From Clonostachys chloroleuca (taxonomy: Eukaryota > Ascomycota > Sordariomycetes > Hypocreales > Bionectriaceae): a DNA stretch of 64,000 nt. Positions 34,013 to 44,302 of this stretch are shown one piece after another. How positions within the stretch are numbered: position 1 is the first letter of the stretch; every line of letters begins with the position of its first letter. The stretch is taken from positions 6,448,001 through 6,512,000 of the forward strand of contig JBANAY010000004.1 of assembly GCA_037952775.1 (NCBI GenBank). The letters run 5' to 3'. A program made the position numbers and the translations under genes. The notes under the pieces were generated by a model, which had not been told where the DNA came from, ran no database searches, and was given only the letters and a program-made list of their open reading frames with translations.

Positions 34013-35000
34013 TCATACAGGTGGGGTGGAAGCCCGATCAATCTTGCGCACCACGGCTCCAAGAACGGCCTTGAGAATCTGCGGCGCAGAGAGTTCTCCC
34101 CTGGCGGCTCCCTTTGCGCCGTCGGCTTTCCACGAGCAGGTGTCCACCATGTCGCGAACGCCCTGCTTGACGAGGTCGTCATCAAGCTCCTTGAGGGACT
34201 TGCTGGCGGAGGCCTCGCTGCCGACCTGGAAGAACTGGATGCCGGCCTGGTACAGGGGGACGTCCATGCTGTCGAGCTTCTTGGCGGCCTGGACGATCAC
34301 GCTTTCCGGGTCGTCGGTGGGTACCCCGTCGGTGATTACGATGATGTTGATGGGCTTCACGGACTCAGGGTCCCCGGACGCATCGAGCTTGGCGAGGTAT
34401 GGCTTCAGGATGCTCCTCAGGCGCTCGCCCGTGGGGGTGGATCCGGAGGGGCGGGTGCCGTTGAAGACCTTGGTGACGGTGTCCAGGTTGGAGATGTTGT
34501 AGTAGCCGCCATCGGCCTTACCCTCGCTGGCGTCTCCCGTGTTGTTGGACCTGTGGTTGATGAAGTAGAGGTCGATACCGTCCTTGTCCCGCTTGGTGCA
34601 GATGGGGACGATGTTCTTGAGAACCTGTCGGACCTGCTCCCACCTTGAACCCGTCATGGAATACGAGTCGTCGATGAGGAAGATTGTATCGAAGGAGGTA
34701 AGGAAAGCATACGGGTCATCGTCATTCGTGACCATGTCCCTGCTGATCCTACTCGCCCTACTTGAGGCTGCAGAAGGGGCGCGAGGAACGTTGAGAGCAG
34801 AAGATGCCTGAGCGACAGGTGCATCATCCTGGGTGTATGCTGGAGGCGGATCTGAAGCTATTCCCGGAGATCAAAGTTAGGAAAAGGCGGGTTGAGAGCA
34901 ATTCAGGGAAGTACTTACGAGTATCCTTAGAATCCTGGAAGAAGGGGTTGTTGGAGCTCTTCTTCGAGAACTTTCCCTTGATGGATCCGAAAAACGACAT
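34013..35000 (-). CDS. von Willebrand factor A (vWA) domain protein, 308 aa
   Basis: Exons 35000-34919 and 34857-34013; 61-nt intron GTAAGT to GAATAG; joined CDS 927 nt. The start MSFFGSIKGKFSKKSSNNPF has a short basic leader. Residues 28-75 are a Pro/Ala/Ser-rich linker. The vWA domain spans about 85-270. The MIDAS motif DDSYS at residues 90-94 keeps D and both Ser, with GSTPTGERL supplying the Thr and VITDGVPTDD the distal Asp, so metal-dependent ligand binding should be possible. No signal peptide, so probably cytoplasmic. Such single-domain vWA proteins are common and uncharacterised in filamentous fungi. The gene is visibly more GC-rich than its surroundings. Confidence 0.93.
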
Positions 35001-35941
35001 CTTGGGGGTTGGTTGAGGAATTCTGAAGGGATTGTTGCTCTGGTATCGACACTTGTAAGGTGGTGTCGAGGGAGTAAACACTTGGTAATGGCATTGCGAG
35101 CGAGAATAGCTGGGGTAGATGGAGCGGTTCTTTATATACTTGCCTTGGGCTTTCATCGCACAGCCTCGTAGATGAACCATTGGAGAGTTTCAGCAAGGGG
35201 TGTGTGTGGCCGTGCTGCCACGCTAAGCCCTGTAGGTTCCCGCTAGCTTTGCGTGGTACTTGCCACACCACGGTATTTGGCGCTAATGGACAGGTACCTT
35301 TTCATGCGGGTTCCCCAAAAGGCTGTCTTGGCGGCTGGTCAATTACAATTACTCCCAACATAATACTCCGTCAACTTTGTGAACTCTGGCTGTATGTTAG
35401 CCCCTGGGGCCTAGCTAATTTCGGCTGAAAGAGCTTGTTGGGCCGTGGACATCACTCTTGCCTGCACCAATCTGGTTAATGTTAAGCGCCAGCACCGCGC
35501 CCCGTACGGAATGAACCTGGTACTCGCCGTAAGCGCATTTCGACCAGAAGACTCACGTTCCCGATGTGCAATAAAAAAGACGTGAAGTGGAGAAAGCTAA
35601 CACCCCAGGCGTGGTATATAATTTCAGTCGACAATGAAATTCTTATTCAGCTTCCCTCTTTTTGGACTCAGGTCACATTCTTGACAATAGCAGTGCATCT
35701 CAAGGCGAACCCAAATCAGCGGGTACCAGCCATCGTCTTAGTTCATCAGATGGTGAGTCAAAGGCTTTGTTTTGCCAGTGCTTCAGTACACCTTTACATT
35801 GATTATGCTACAAGCTCTTTGTGTTCGTGATTCTATCGCACATGAATGTCATTCACTTCTCTTTGTCTAGATCCTAATCGCATCAGGTGGCATCAACCAG
35901 ACCTAGCTCGCTGGCCTGCGATTCGGTGAAGAGGATTTGAA
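35001..35941. other. Intergenic; vWA promoter, otherwise nothing seen
   Basis: Holds the vWA 5' region; the rest up to the MULE target site has no gene. Confidence 0.4.
35131..35139 (-). promoter_or_regulatory. TATA box of the vWA gene
   Basis: TATATAAAG on the minus strand about 130 bp upstream of the ATG at 35000. Position fits a core promoter; not tested. Confidence 0.4.
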
Positions 35942-35949
35942 TATAAATA

Positions 35950-38554
35950 GGATATTGCTAACGAACCACCACCTTTTTGCTAGTCAACCACCACACCACC
36001 CCCCTACGTGGCTGAGCCGGGCTGGGTAACCGATAGCGGAGATTACTATAGGCCAATTACCAAGGGTTGCTCATACGCGTAGGCCCACGTTGGATCACAA
36101 CAACCCACGCGCGTTTGAACCCGGCCAGACTGTTCCTTCAATATCTCTGCCAAAAGTGAAGCTTTTCGTGATGTCTTTTTAGCAATGGATAGATTATTCT
36201 CTGATGTTCACGAGTCTGCACAGGCAGCCAAGCAGGCTTGTGACGACTACGCAAAAACGGCCGGCTTCGCCCTTATCATCCGCAACACTGCCCGGCACAG
36301 CGATGGCCGTATCAAGAGACAAGTCCTTAGCTGTTGCAAAGGAAGAGGTTATACGAGCCGTAAGAATCCCGATACACATCCTTCGAAGCGGCGTTCAACG
36401 ATATCGCAAATGACAGCTTGTCCTTTCAGGCTGTGGGTGAAGCCTACGGGAGATAACGCCTACTTCGTCCAACCCGGACAGTCCGTTCAACACAACCACG
36501 ATCTCGAAAAGCCCGTTGCGTTCTCGGCCTTTCGAAGGGAGACGATAGAGCTCTATAAGGATAAGATTATCGCGATGCATTCGTCTGGCACACCGCCGCT
36601 CAAGATCTCGCTGTTCATCGAAGCCGAAGTTATAAAGCTAAAAAAAAGCCGGCAAAATTCTCACGCCTCTCTTACCGAAAGATATATCGAATGTGATTGC
36701 CCAGCATCGCCAGGATCGGCTTGAAGGTCTCACGCCTCTTCAATATCTCTACAAACGCTTGAACAAGGATGACTTCGTCTTTCGCGATCGTTGCGATTCA
36801 TCCGGCCGGCTGATATCACTCCTCATCGTACCAACTGCCGGGCTGAGGCTGTTGAAGATACACTCGAATATCCTCCTCCTCGACTGTACATACATGACGA
36901 ATCGATTCAATATGCCATTATTGAATATATGTGGTGTAACAGCCACAAAGCAGGCCTTTACGGTGGCTTCAATCTTCTTGAATAACGAGCAAGAGGCCAC
37001 GTATCGGTGGGCTCTCTCAACGCTGCTTGATATCATGGATCAACTAGATATTCCGCCTCCGCGTGTGACGGTCACGGATCGCGAGATCGCTCTGATCAAC
37101 GCCCTTGAAAGCGACCCCCGGCTCGCGAGGTCAGTCAACCTTCTCTGCCGTTGGCATATCAATATGAATGTGCTTGCGAAGTGCAAATCCATGTTTCCTG
37201 GTGCTAAGAGGGTTGGCGGCGTTATTCAACGAGATCCTGGGTTTGAAGCGTTCCTTTCGGATTGGGGGAAGTTGATAGGGTCGCGAGATGAGGCCACATT
37301 CAACAGCCGGCTTGCAAACTTCATACGGCAACACCCTCAAAGGCCGGTGGATTATGCCCTTCAAACATGGATATATCCTTGGAAAGAGAGGTTCGTAACC
37401 TATCTCGTCAATCGTCATCATCACCTAGGTCATGTGACAACTTCGATCGTGGAGTCACTCCACGGTCAGATGAAGCGCTTCCTTTGGTCTACTAAGGGCG
37501 ATTTTGATACTATTATAGATCACTTCAACAACTTCTGGGAACACCAAATTTTGAATATTATGAATATTCATTCTCTTCGTCATCATAAAATATCCACCTT
37601 TTCTATCCAACCTCTTTATTTGCCGATTCGCGAGCGAGTGTCATCTCACGCGTTGAAGATACTCGAAATTGAACATCAGGCGGTGGAGTTAAAGCCACAC
37701 AGGGATATTCTTATCAGTTCACAAGGCTGCGTTTGCGAGAAGGCTGTTACTTGGGGCCTTCCATGCCGTCACATCATTCATTCAAGGCTTGTTAATAACA
37801 AGCCCTTGAGCCTAGATGACTTCGATCCTCATTGGTATTGGAAGTCGTATGCGACGGTCCAGGCAGCGCCATTTGAGCCCGCTACAATACAGCCAAAGGG
37901 AAGGCCGCGAGGCTCGTTGAACCTCGATAAAACCCGGTCAACTCGAAGGGATCCTTCAGCATACGAAATAGCGATTTCCCTTGAGAAATACGAGGCCCAG
38001 AGACCCTCATCTACGGCACATGCTAACCTTGAAACACCACCGCTAACCGGGCTTGCATACATCAAGCAATTCGGCGATAACTTCGAACCTGGAACCCAGG
38101 CTCCTCGGATCGCACAGCGGTTCAATACACCTCCTGACGAGGAAGATGCAGAGCATAAGACCCTCAAAGACGTAGAGATACTGATAATAGCCCAACAGCA
38201 CGATATTCGTGTTGAGGAGGAAAGAGAGGATACCCCAGATGACTGGAATAGCATTCAACGGCAGCAGGAAACGCAGGAGCAAATTGTGTGTGATTTATCA
38301 CATGATGATCTCGAGTTTGAATAGATTGAAAACACCTTAATTTCATGAAAACGCCTGTACGGCACGCTCGCGATAGCCTCATTGCAAGCCTCATCGTAAT
38401 CTCGTCTCTCCTAGCTGTTCAATTGACTTATCCTTGGTAATTGTCTCATACTAATTTGCGGTATCGGCTACCTAGCCCGGTCAGCCACAGGGGGGGGGGG
38501 GGGTGTGGTGTGGTGGTTGACTAGCAAAAAGGTGGTGGTTCGTTAGCAATATCC
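35950..38554 (+). mobile_element. Complete Mutator-like (MULE) DNA transposon, 2605 bp
   Basis: Terminal inverted repeats of about 90 bp begin GGATATTGCTAACGAACCAC on both ends (35950-36036; 38462-38554 inverted). The outer ~50 bp are identical. The main difference is a homopolymer: about 6 C on the left, 14 G on the right (38490-38503). It is flanked by the perfect direct repeat TATAAATA (35942-35949 and 38555-38562), an 8-bp target duplication; 9 bp is the usual MULE size. Sharp ends and duplication imply a recent insertion. Confidence 0.95.
36185..38324 (+). pseudogene. MULE/FAR1-like transposase with +1 frameshift in a poly-A run
   Basis: One protein read in two frames. The N-terminal part (36185 to about 36640) is a FAR1/WRKY-GCM1-like zinc-binding domain (VLSCCKGRGYTS, MTACPFRLWVK, HNHDLEKP). 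The frame changes at the A8 run 36640-36647: with seven A the sequence continues LKKAGKILTPLLPKDISNVI into the second frame. That frame holds the catalytic contexts LLLDCTYMTNRF (D), VTVTDREIALINA (D) and TTSIVESLHGQMK (E), and a SWIM zinc finger CVCEKAVTWGLPCRH. The tail is acidic. As read the transposase cannot be made in full, unless the extra A is a sequencing error or is bypassed by slippage. Confidence 0.9.
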
Positions 38555-38785
38555 TATAAATATCTTCTAGTAGGATGCAGTGAATTCATTCTTCTTCTCC
38601 ATCTTACAGGCCGCTCCTCGTAGTCGAAATATCACGACTATAGTAACAACCAAGACTCCAATCTCCACAAAGGTGAGTTTTTTCAGCACCTCTCCACTCC
38701 TCCCCTTTCGAGAATTATTCTGACATTAAAATTTTGAATTGAAAGAACTTTCGAAATCTCTCAACACAACGACAACACCTTCAAG

Positions 38786-39013
38786 ATGGACCGCGCCGAG
38801 ATAGAAGCCAAAGAGAAGAGCCTGATTGATGAGTCCCAGAAAGTGCAGAAGGCCCTTGACGCTCTTAACGATAGCATGGGTAAAAGCCCCTCTATGAGTG
38901 ATGTGAAGGCTCATGAGGCCCTCGTTCAAGCGCGAAATGATACGCAAAAGGAACTCCTCCAGGTCGAGCGCGGGCTCTCTGATCTTACGGCCAAAGGAGT
39001 AAGTGACGAATAG
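38786..39013 (+). CDS. Small helical/coiled-coil protein, 75 aa
   Basis: ATG in a good context (CAAGATGG) after a CA-rich leader typical of fungal 5' UTRs, 224 bp downstream of the MULE target duplication. Entirely helical and charged (EIEAKEKSLIDESQKVQKAL, HEALVQARNDTQKELLQVE). I do not recognise a family. The MULE insertion may have separated the gene from distal promoter sequence. Confidence 0.55.
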   Translation: MDRAEIEAKEKSLIDESQKVQKALDALNDSMGKSPSMSDVKAHEALVQARNDTQKELLQVERGLSDLTAKGVSDE

Positions 39014-39370
39014 ATATTCTCTCTGCTATATTGTGTTGGAAATGGAACAGGTGGCAAAAGGCGGTTATATGATGTCATGACCTTACCTGTGGGAACTGGA
39101 CAGTTGGACGGTAGTGGGTGATGTTTAGAGCACTTCTACTTTGTCCCAAGTCTGATAGGATGATCCATTATAATTCTCATAGACGATGTAGTTGTCTCAT
39201 GGTCCGAGTAGAAGGTTATCCTCCGAGCAAGTTCTGGTGCGAGGCAGCTCATATGTATTGCCAATTACTATAGGGGTTCCAAATTAAATGAACTGTGAAA
39301 GACTTGCTACGGTACATTTACTGTACTGTACTATGTACTTACTTATATACAGTACTGTATATAGGTTTTC

Positions 39371-39464
39371 CGATGTATGTTACTTGTTACTTTTGGATGT
39401 ATGTTACTTTTGGGTCTATGTTACTTTTGGATGTATGTTAGGTAGGTACTTTTGGATGTTCGGA
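39371..39464. repeat. Short tandem repeat, ~18-20 bp unit
   Basis: About four imperfect units of GATGTATGTTACTTTTG(G). It lies at the broken end of the helicase fragment and overlaps its last 49 bases. Confidence 0.65.
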
Positions 39465-39930
39465 GGAATTGTACGTACAACCCCCAGCTGTATGTTTAAA
39501 TCTATCATCCTAGCTGCCTGTGGTAAGCATCCTCGCGCTGTATTGTACGCTGGCCGGAATTTCATCCCCAAGTCTCGCGCCCGTTCTATCAGATCCTTCT
39601 TCAGCGCGTCGAACGGTACTATTACCACGCTTGTACCTTCATCTAGCATGACGGCTGAAATCATGAACAGCAAACTCCTACCAGCAGCTGTTGGTAGCAC
39701 GCAGATCCCGCCTTGGTCGCCTTGGAGCCCTGTGATCATCGCCATGCTCTCCCTCTGCTTGACTGGCTTCCATCTAGCCCTTGAACCTAGAATGGCTTCT
39801 AATGCCTGCTCTATCTGCCGTTCGCTAATACCTAGACCCCGCGTCGCTACTGTAGCCTTAGCTAGCTTCCTTCCCAAGCGGCTACTGCTGCTACTGCTAG
39901 TAACGCTTAATTTATATAGCCTAGGCAGCT
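39416..39930 (-). pseudogene. RecQ/DEAD-type helicase fragment
   Basis: About 150 codons on the minus strand without ATG or later helicase motifs. It matches the start of fungal repeat-associated RecQ-like helicases: GISERQIEQALEAILGS, KQRESMAMITGLQGDQ, then motif I VLPTAAGRSLLF (normally GKS) and motif Ia VVIVPFDALKKDLIERA. It stops at the tandem repeat. Helicases of this group are known as telomere-linked or transposon-carried genes. This is a dead remnant. Confidence 0.75.
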
Positions 39931-40354
39931 AGGTAATTATATAAAGCAATAAAGGATAATAGCATATAGCGGTCTAGTCCTACTATCTGATCTTAAGAAT
40001 CTAGTTGTTAAATTAACTGGGACTGCTCCCAAAGGAAGTAGCTCTTCTTAGTTAGCGCGGTAGTTATTGAATTAAATACTAATATAATTTGTAATCTATA
40101 GCAATTCTCAGTAGGGATAACTTATACTTTATATTTATTTGTTTGAACTCGTGAGTTACATATATTGCATGAGCACCTAATGAATTGGTCGGTAACTCCT
40201 TTTCGACTCTTTTCTTAAGGCTGCTAAAATTTGGAAGAATTTCCTCGCACCTGATTCTGTACAAACCCGGCTTGTTCGCTATAACAAGGCGAAGCGTAAA
40301 ATTTCAGACCACCTTAGTGCGAAGAATTTTGAATAAATTTGAATCGCCTAATAA

Positions 40355-41659
40355 TTATTGGGATCTCATCGCACTAGCAAGCTTTTTTAAACCGTATCTC
40401 GTTAAGGGGAAGCCGCGAGCATTCAAGTTCTTCACTGTTTCAACAACCTCGCAAGGCACGTTTTCAAGGAAGAATACTGCTGCAGGATCCCCATTACGTT
40501 CTGGCCTGTGGCAATATGCCAGCAGAAAATCAACCGACTTGAGAAGTGTAGGATAATCCTTCAGAACTTGGTATCGCTTTTGTGTAAAACGCTTGGATGT
40601 CACCTGTGCCAATACGTCTTTGACGATGCTGTCATCTACCTTCACCCCATAACGATCAATGACTAGGGGTGCAATATGAATGTTACCACATTCGATAGAA
40701 AGAACCTTTCTCAGCACACGTTGAAGATGGGTAGCAACGTCCTGGGGGGTGATTGGAGCAGTACGTGCTACAATATTCGATAGCGCGGCCATCAAACAGC
40801 GTACCGCATTGTACTGAAGAGGCTTCAGCCCTCTCCGAACTTTTTGGTTAGAAATTAAATCGATTAGTTGCAGGCACTCGCCCCTGGATATAAATTGTGA
40901 CACCGGAACGCTCGGACCGAGCAGTCCAGGAAGCTGTTCCCACGCCTCCGTCGAGTGACAAATTTCCCATAGATGCCTATGCAGATCAAAGCCAATGTTC
41001 AGCACTACCCAGACCATATCAGCCTTTCTTGGTGATATAAGGGCGAGATCAATACATCTTTTGCCATTCGCGCATTTTTGGTTTATATCCAGTTCAGCAT
41101 GATTGGCAAAGTAAACGGAAAGAGTAGGAAGCCCACGGCATATAGAGTACTGGAGAGCATTCATTCCAAATGGGCCTTTATCCAGAAGCGCTCCTCTAGA
41201 GGCTAAAGTCACCGCAGCCTTTTCATTGCCACACAGGATGGCCAGAAAAAGGGGACTATATGCAAGCCCCACTGGCCCCTCAGTAGAAATACCATGGTCG
41301 ACTAGGAATTCGATGATCTCTTGCCTCCCATATTTTGCTGCCAGACTGATTGGTGAGTGAACTGCTAAGCAAGTAATGGGTCCTTGGAGAGAGCCTTTGT
41401 CGTGTAGATCCTGGCAAAGTCTGAGTGTAGCACCTCCACCCACCGCTGCCTGGAGCGTACGAAGAGCCGTGGGCTGGTCTCTGCATCGGACAATAGCATG
41501 ATAAACTGATGAGGAGCCATATTGGCTATCATTCTCGTACAGGACTTGGTTGAAAATAGCATGAAATTTTCGGTTGGTTCGGGCTAGAGATGCAAGCATG
41601 TCCGAGGAGCAATACTTCGCAACCCCAAGCATTATCTCGTCGGGGACTAAAGAGAGCAT
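40355..41659 (-). CDS. F-box and ankyrin-repeat protein, 434 aa
   Basis: Single exon with ATG at 41659. Residues 1-45 (LSLVPDEIMLGVAKYCSSDM, LARTNRKFHAIFN) are an F-box, the Skp1-binding motif of SCF ubiquitin ligases. Residues 95-215 hold about four ankyrin repeats (SPISLAAKYGRQEIIEFLVDHG, SPLFLAILCGNEKAAVTLASRG, NALQYSICRGLPTLSVYFANH, CIDLALISPRKADMVWVVL). The C-terminal 200 residues are helical without a recognised domain. F-box/ANK proteins are expanded in filamentous fungi and usually taken as substrate receptors for ubiquitination; partner unknown. The next gene upstream, divergent, encodes a pseudokinase. Confidence 0.88.
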   Translation of the reverse strand: MLSLVPDEIMLGVAKYCSSDMLASLARTNRKFHAIFNQVLYENDSQYGSSSVYHAIVRCRDQPTALRTLQAAVGGGATLRLCQDLHDKGSLQGPITCLAVHSPISLAAKYGRQEIIEFLVDHGISTEGPVGLAYSPLFLAILCGNEKAAVTLASRGALLDKGPFGMNALQYSICRGLPTLSVYFANHAELDINQKCANGKRCIDLALISPRKADMVWVVLNIGFDLHRHLWEICHSTEAWEQLPGLLGPSVPVSQFISRGECLQLIDLISNQKVRRGLKPLQYNAVRCLMAALSNIVARTAPITPQDVATHLQRVLRKVLSIECGNIHIAPLVIDRYGVKVDDSIVKDVLAQVTSKRFTQKRYQVLKDYPTLLKSVDFLLAYCHRPERNGDPAAVFFLENVPCEVVETVKNLNARGFPLTRYGLKKLASAMRSQ

Positions 41660-41938
41660 GATGCTGCAATAGAGAAATTCCAGCAGATACTGTATGTGCT
41701 TTGTTAATATGTGTTAGAAGACAAAAGCCTTGATTTAATTTAAACTGATTTTGAGCTGAAAATGGCTCCATGGTATCAAGATGCTAACCCGTGCGGTAGC
41801 AGATTCTTGCTGTGTCTATGAAAGTATATTCAGGGCATATAGCCTTTGTGATAAAGTGGGCAAGGGCACCTAGGCATCTGTTGCGTCTCATTGTATACCT
41901 ATGTACCAACGCTGCGATTTACTTGAGTGAACAACGAA

Positions 41939-42804
41939 ATGTCCTTATCTCGAAGGCAGGCGTTTTATTTTGGCAAAGAAATGAACGTAAAACAGTCACT
42001 TATCGCTTTCATGGACCGGGATCCACTCTCAGACTATTCTAGACTGGCTGGTATTGGAAACTGCTGGGTTGGTGTCCATAACAACCGGCACCGCCAAATG
42101 GTAATGATACAAAGTTTCAACCATACAACGTTAAGTAATCTTTACCATTTGAGTAGAGCTACGCATCAAAATGTTGTTCGCCTATTTGCGGTATATTGCT
42201 ACCAAGAGGTGTTTCATGCCGTTTTGGAATACGTGGATTTAGATATAATTGATCTGATACCTCTCTCCGAGCAAGAGATTAGCGGAGTACTGTCACAGGT
42301 AGGTCTATTCCTCCGCCAAACTGGTACTCCTGCTTACTGGCCCAGGCAATTGCCGCCGTTCATGGGCTCTCAAGCCAATCTATTACCTTCAGAATTAACG
42401 GCATACGATTATCCTACACTGGACTAGTTAAAATTGGTATGTAGAAATAATGAGTGAATAAATACGTTCTAATAAGAACAGTACCAGACTGGAGCTTTGA
42501 GCCCATCGCTGGAACGAATATCCAATCGGCCAATATTCAGTACATTGCAATCTACCTTGAGGAAACGATGAGATTTCTCGGCGGAGGTATAATAAAGTGG
42601 TCAGCTGATGCACTAGAATTTCTTCATACCTTGCAATCCGGACAGCTACCATCAACCTCTGTAAGCGGGAATTGTCTTGGTTGATCTTATTGTGGAAATT
42701 GACAAAAGTAGCATCCATTTCTCTATGTTGGAGGTCGCGCATGTGTTCAACGAGCTGCGATGTTCGCATGCCAGAGAATCGTGGCGCAAGCTAAAGATTA
42801 TTAG
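41939..42804 (+). CDS. Short pseudokinase-like protein, 240 aa, four exons
   Basis: I read exons 41939-42298, 42346-42436, 42482-42660 and 42712-42804, with introns of 47, 45 and 51 nt starting GTAGGT, GTATGT and GTAAGC. The joined CDS is 723 nt. Exon 1 reads like a kinase N-lobe (YHLSRATHQNVVRLFAVYCYQEVFHAVLEYVD). Exon 2 holds the helix and catalytic-loop region (SQAIAAVHGLSSQSITFRIN, RLSYTGLVKI). Exon 3 reads IQYIAIYLEETM and SADALEFLHTLQ. Exon 4 starts with HPFL, the usual end of a kinase C-lobe. The VAIK lysine, HRD and DFG are absent, so catalysis is not expected. Alternative: a decaying kinase gene, but four consistent splice junctions argue for a functional short protein. Confidence 0.65.
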
Positions 42805-43500
42805 GGATGCTATTGCCTAGGGAGTATGAACAGAATAGTTGTATCTCTTCTCCAGGCGAGTGAGAAGATGGGGAAACTCATTGTTCTACGATCGGGCGAT
42901 GGTGGGCGAAACCTAAATCTAAGCATCAATTTGCATTTACATCTAGTACATTCTAGAGTCAACAGCTTAATGCTATAGTATTATACCGAGTAAAAATATA
43001 TAAAATTAATACTCTAAAGATAAGTTTCATGGGCGTTAGTTTTTTTTTTAACCTCAGTTCCAGTTTCAGGAATCTGCTAAAGTATACATACTAGAGGCTC
43101 TTTTCTACTTATTATGCTTTTAATTAAAAGAGATAGGTATACTAGGTATAAAGGACTGTCTATGTTAAACACTATAACGATTTTCTTTTTACGATTCTTA
43201 TAATTCTCTTCTGATTCTAAGTGTGAGAAGGGTATAAAATAATACAGTAGTTAAGGATTATTCTAGACCTGTGATATCCCTAAAACAATTCACTATAGTT
43301 TATATCTATGTATAGCAAACTGAAAGACTTAAAACCTAAACATCCAGGTACCACAGATATTAATCAGGCGTCCTACTTTTTGCGCGTGCTCCCGTTGCAA
43401 AAACTATAACTACACCCGCCATCCTCTTTCTGACGTAAGCTGAGAAAGCACACACATGAAGTCACACAATCGTTGCTGTACCTCAAGCTCTAATGATCTT
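42805..43500. other. AT-rich intergenic region
   Basis: AT-rich between about 42930 and 43350, no gene seen. Confidence 0.45.
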
Positions 43501-43927
43501 CGAGAACTTAAACGAGCAGCCGCTGAAGTCCGTCGTGCTAACGGCAGACAACCTGGATAACGCTAACGCCAGGGCGTGTATAATCGGACTCTTCGGGGGC
43601 TCAACCGTTGGCTGAAGTTTCCATGTTGAACGAGTATGAGGAAACTCTTCGAACCGCATCGAAAGTCTTCGACGCTATATTTGGACCGAATTGGAACGAA
43701 GGTCAAAATCTCTCCGAAGACAGGCCCAAATCGGTCGAACTGGCGATAACGATTTTGGCGCGATGCACACTATCAAAATCCATCATCAAAACGACCTATT
43801 GACGCCAAGTCTCGATCCTGCAGACATTCTTCGAGTCGCCATCGTAGTTGACAAATACGATCTCAGTGTGGCTATGAAGTTTGCCCTCGCGCAATGGCTT
43901 AAGCTTCGAGACCTATACATGATTTGA
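43501..43927 (+). pseudogene. BTB/POZ-domain gene remnant
   Basis: Two frames of one fungal BTB-type protein: EETLRTASKVFDAIFGPNWNEGQ in the first, and after a one-base shift near 43740 GAMHTIKIHHQNDLLTPSLDPADILRVAIVVDKYDLSVAMKFALAQWL in another. The order and motifs match the fungal nuclear BTB family (VFxxMFGPxFxEGQ, then AMxxICxxIHH). No ATG-led intact frame spans both parts. Confidence 0.7.
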
Positions 43928-44302
43928 AATCGAAGAGCATGCTCTTCAAGAGTCAGGAAAATACAGCTCCGGCGTTTCATGAAGAAAATATCTCTCTTTG
44001 GATAACAGGCGTGGGTATGCCAGTTTATTTTGCTCGGCCCCAACCCGGCAAGTAAAGTGTTATTAAAATCTATCCACTACATTCTTTGTCTATTTCATAC
44101 ATCTCGGAGCGGAGTTTAACCAAATCGGGGGTATAGTGAGCCTTCCCCTGTCCTTTGTTCTGTATCAAGGGTTATAGCATCATCGAAAGAATACGCGTTG
44201 ATGAAGGCTATGGGATGGAAAATTGGCAAGACTTCTCGTCTACATCTTGCCATTGTGTATATTGAAAATAACGAACGTAGACCGCATAGTTCCATTCTCG
44301 AG
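43928..44302. other. Intergenic, no gene seen
   Basis: 3' flank of the deaminase gene; no ORF of note. Confidence 0.4.

Noticed and set aside
33910..34648. Long plus-strand frames over the vWA gene
   Set aside because: Shadows of a GC-rich coding sequence; the vWA motifs and the spliced first exon are on the minus strand.
39300..39470. Telomere or subtelomere end suggested by the helicase stub
   Set aside because: No TTAGGG arrays are present anywhere in the window; the fragment alone does not place it near a telomere.
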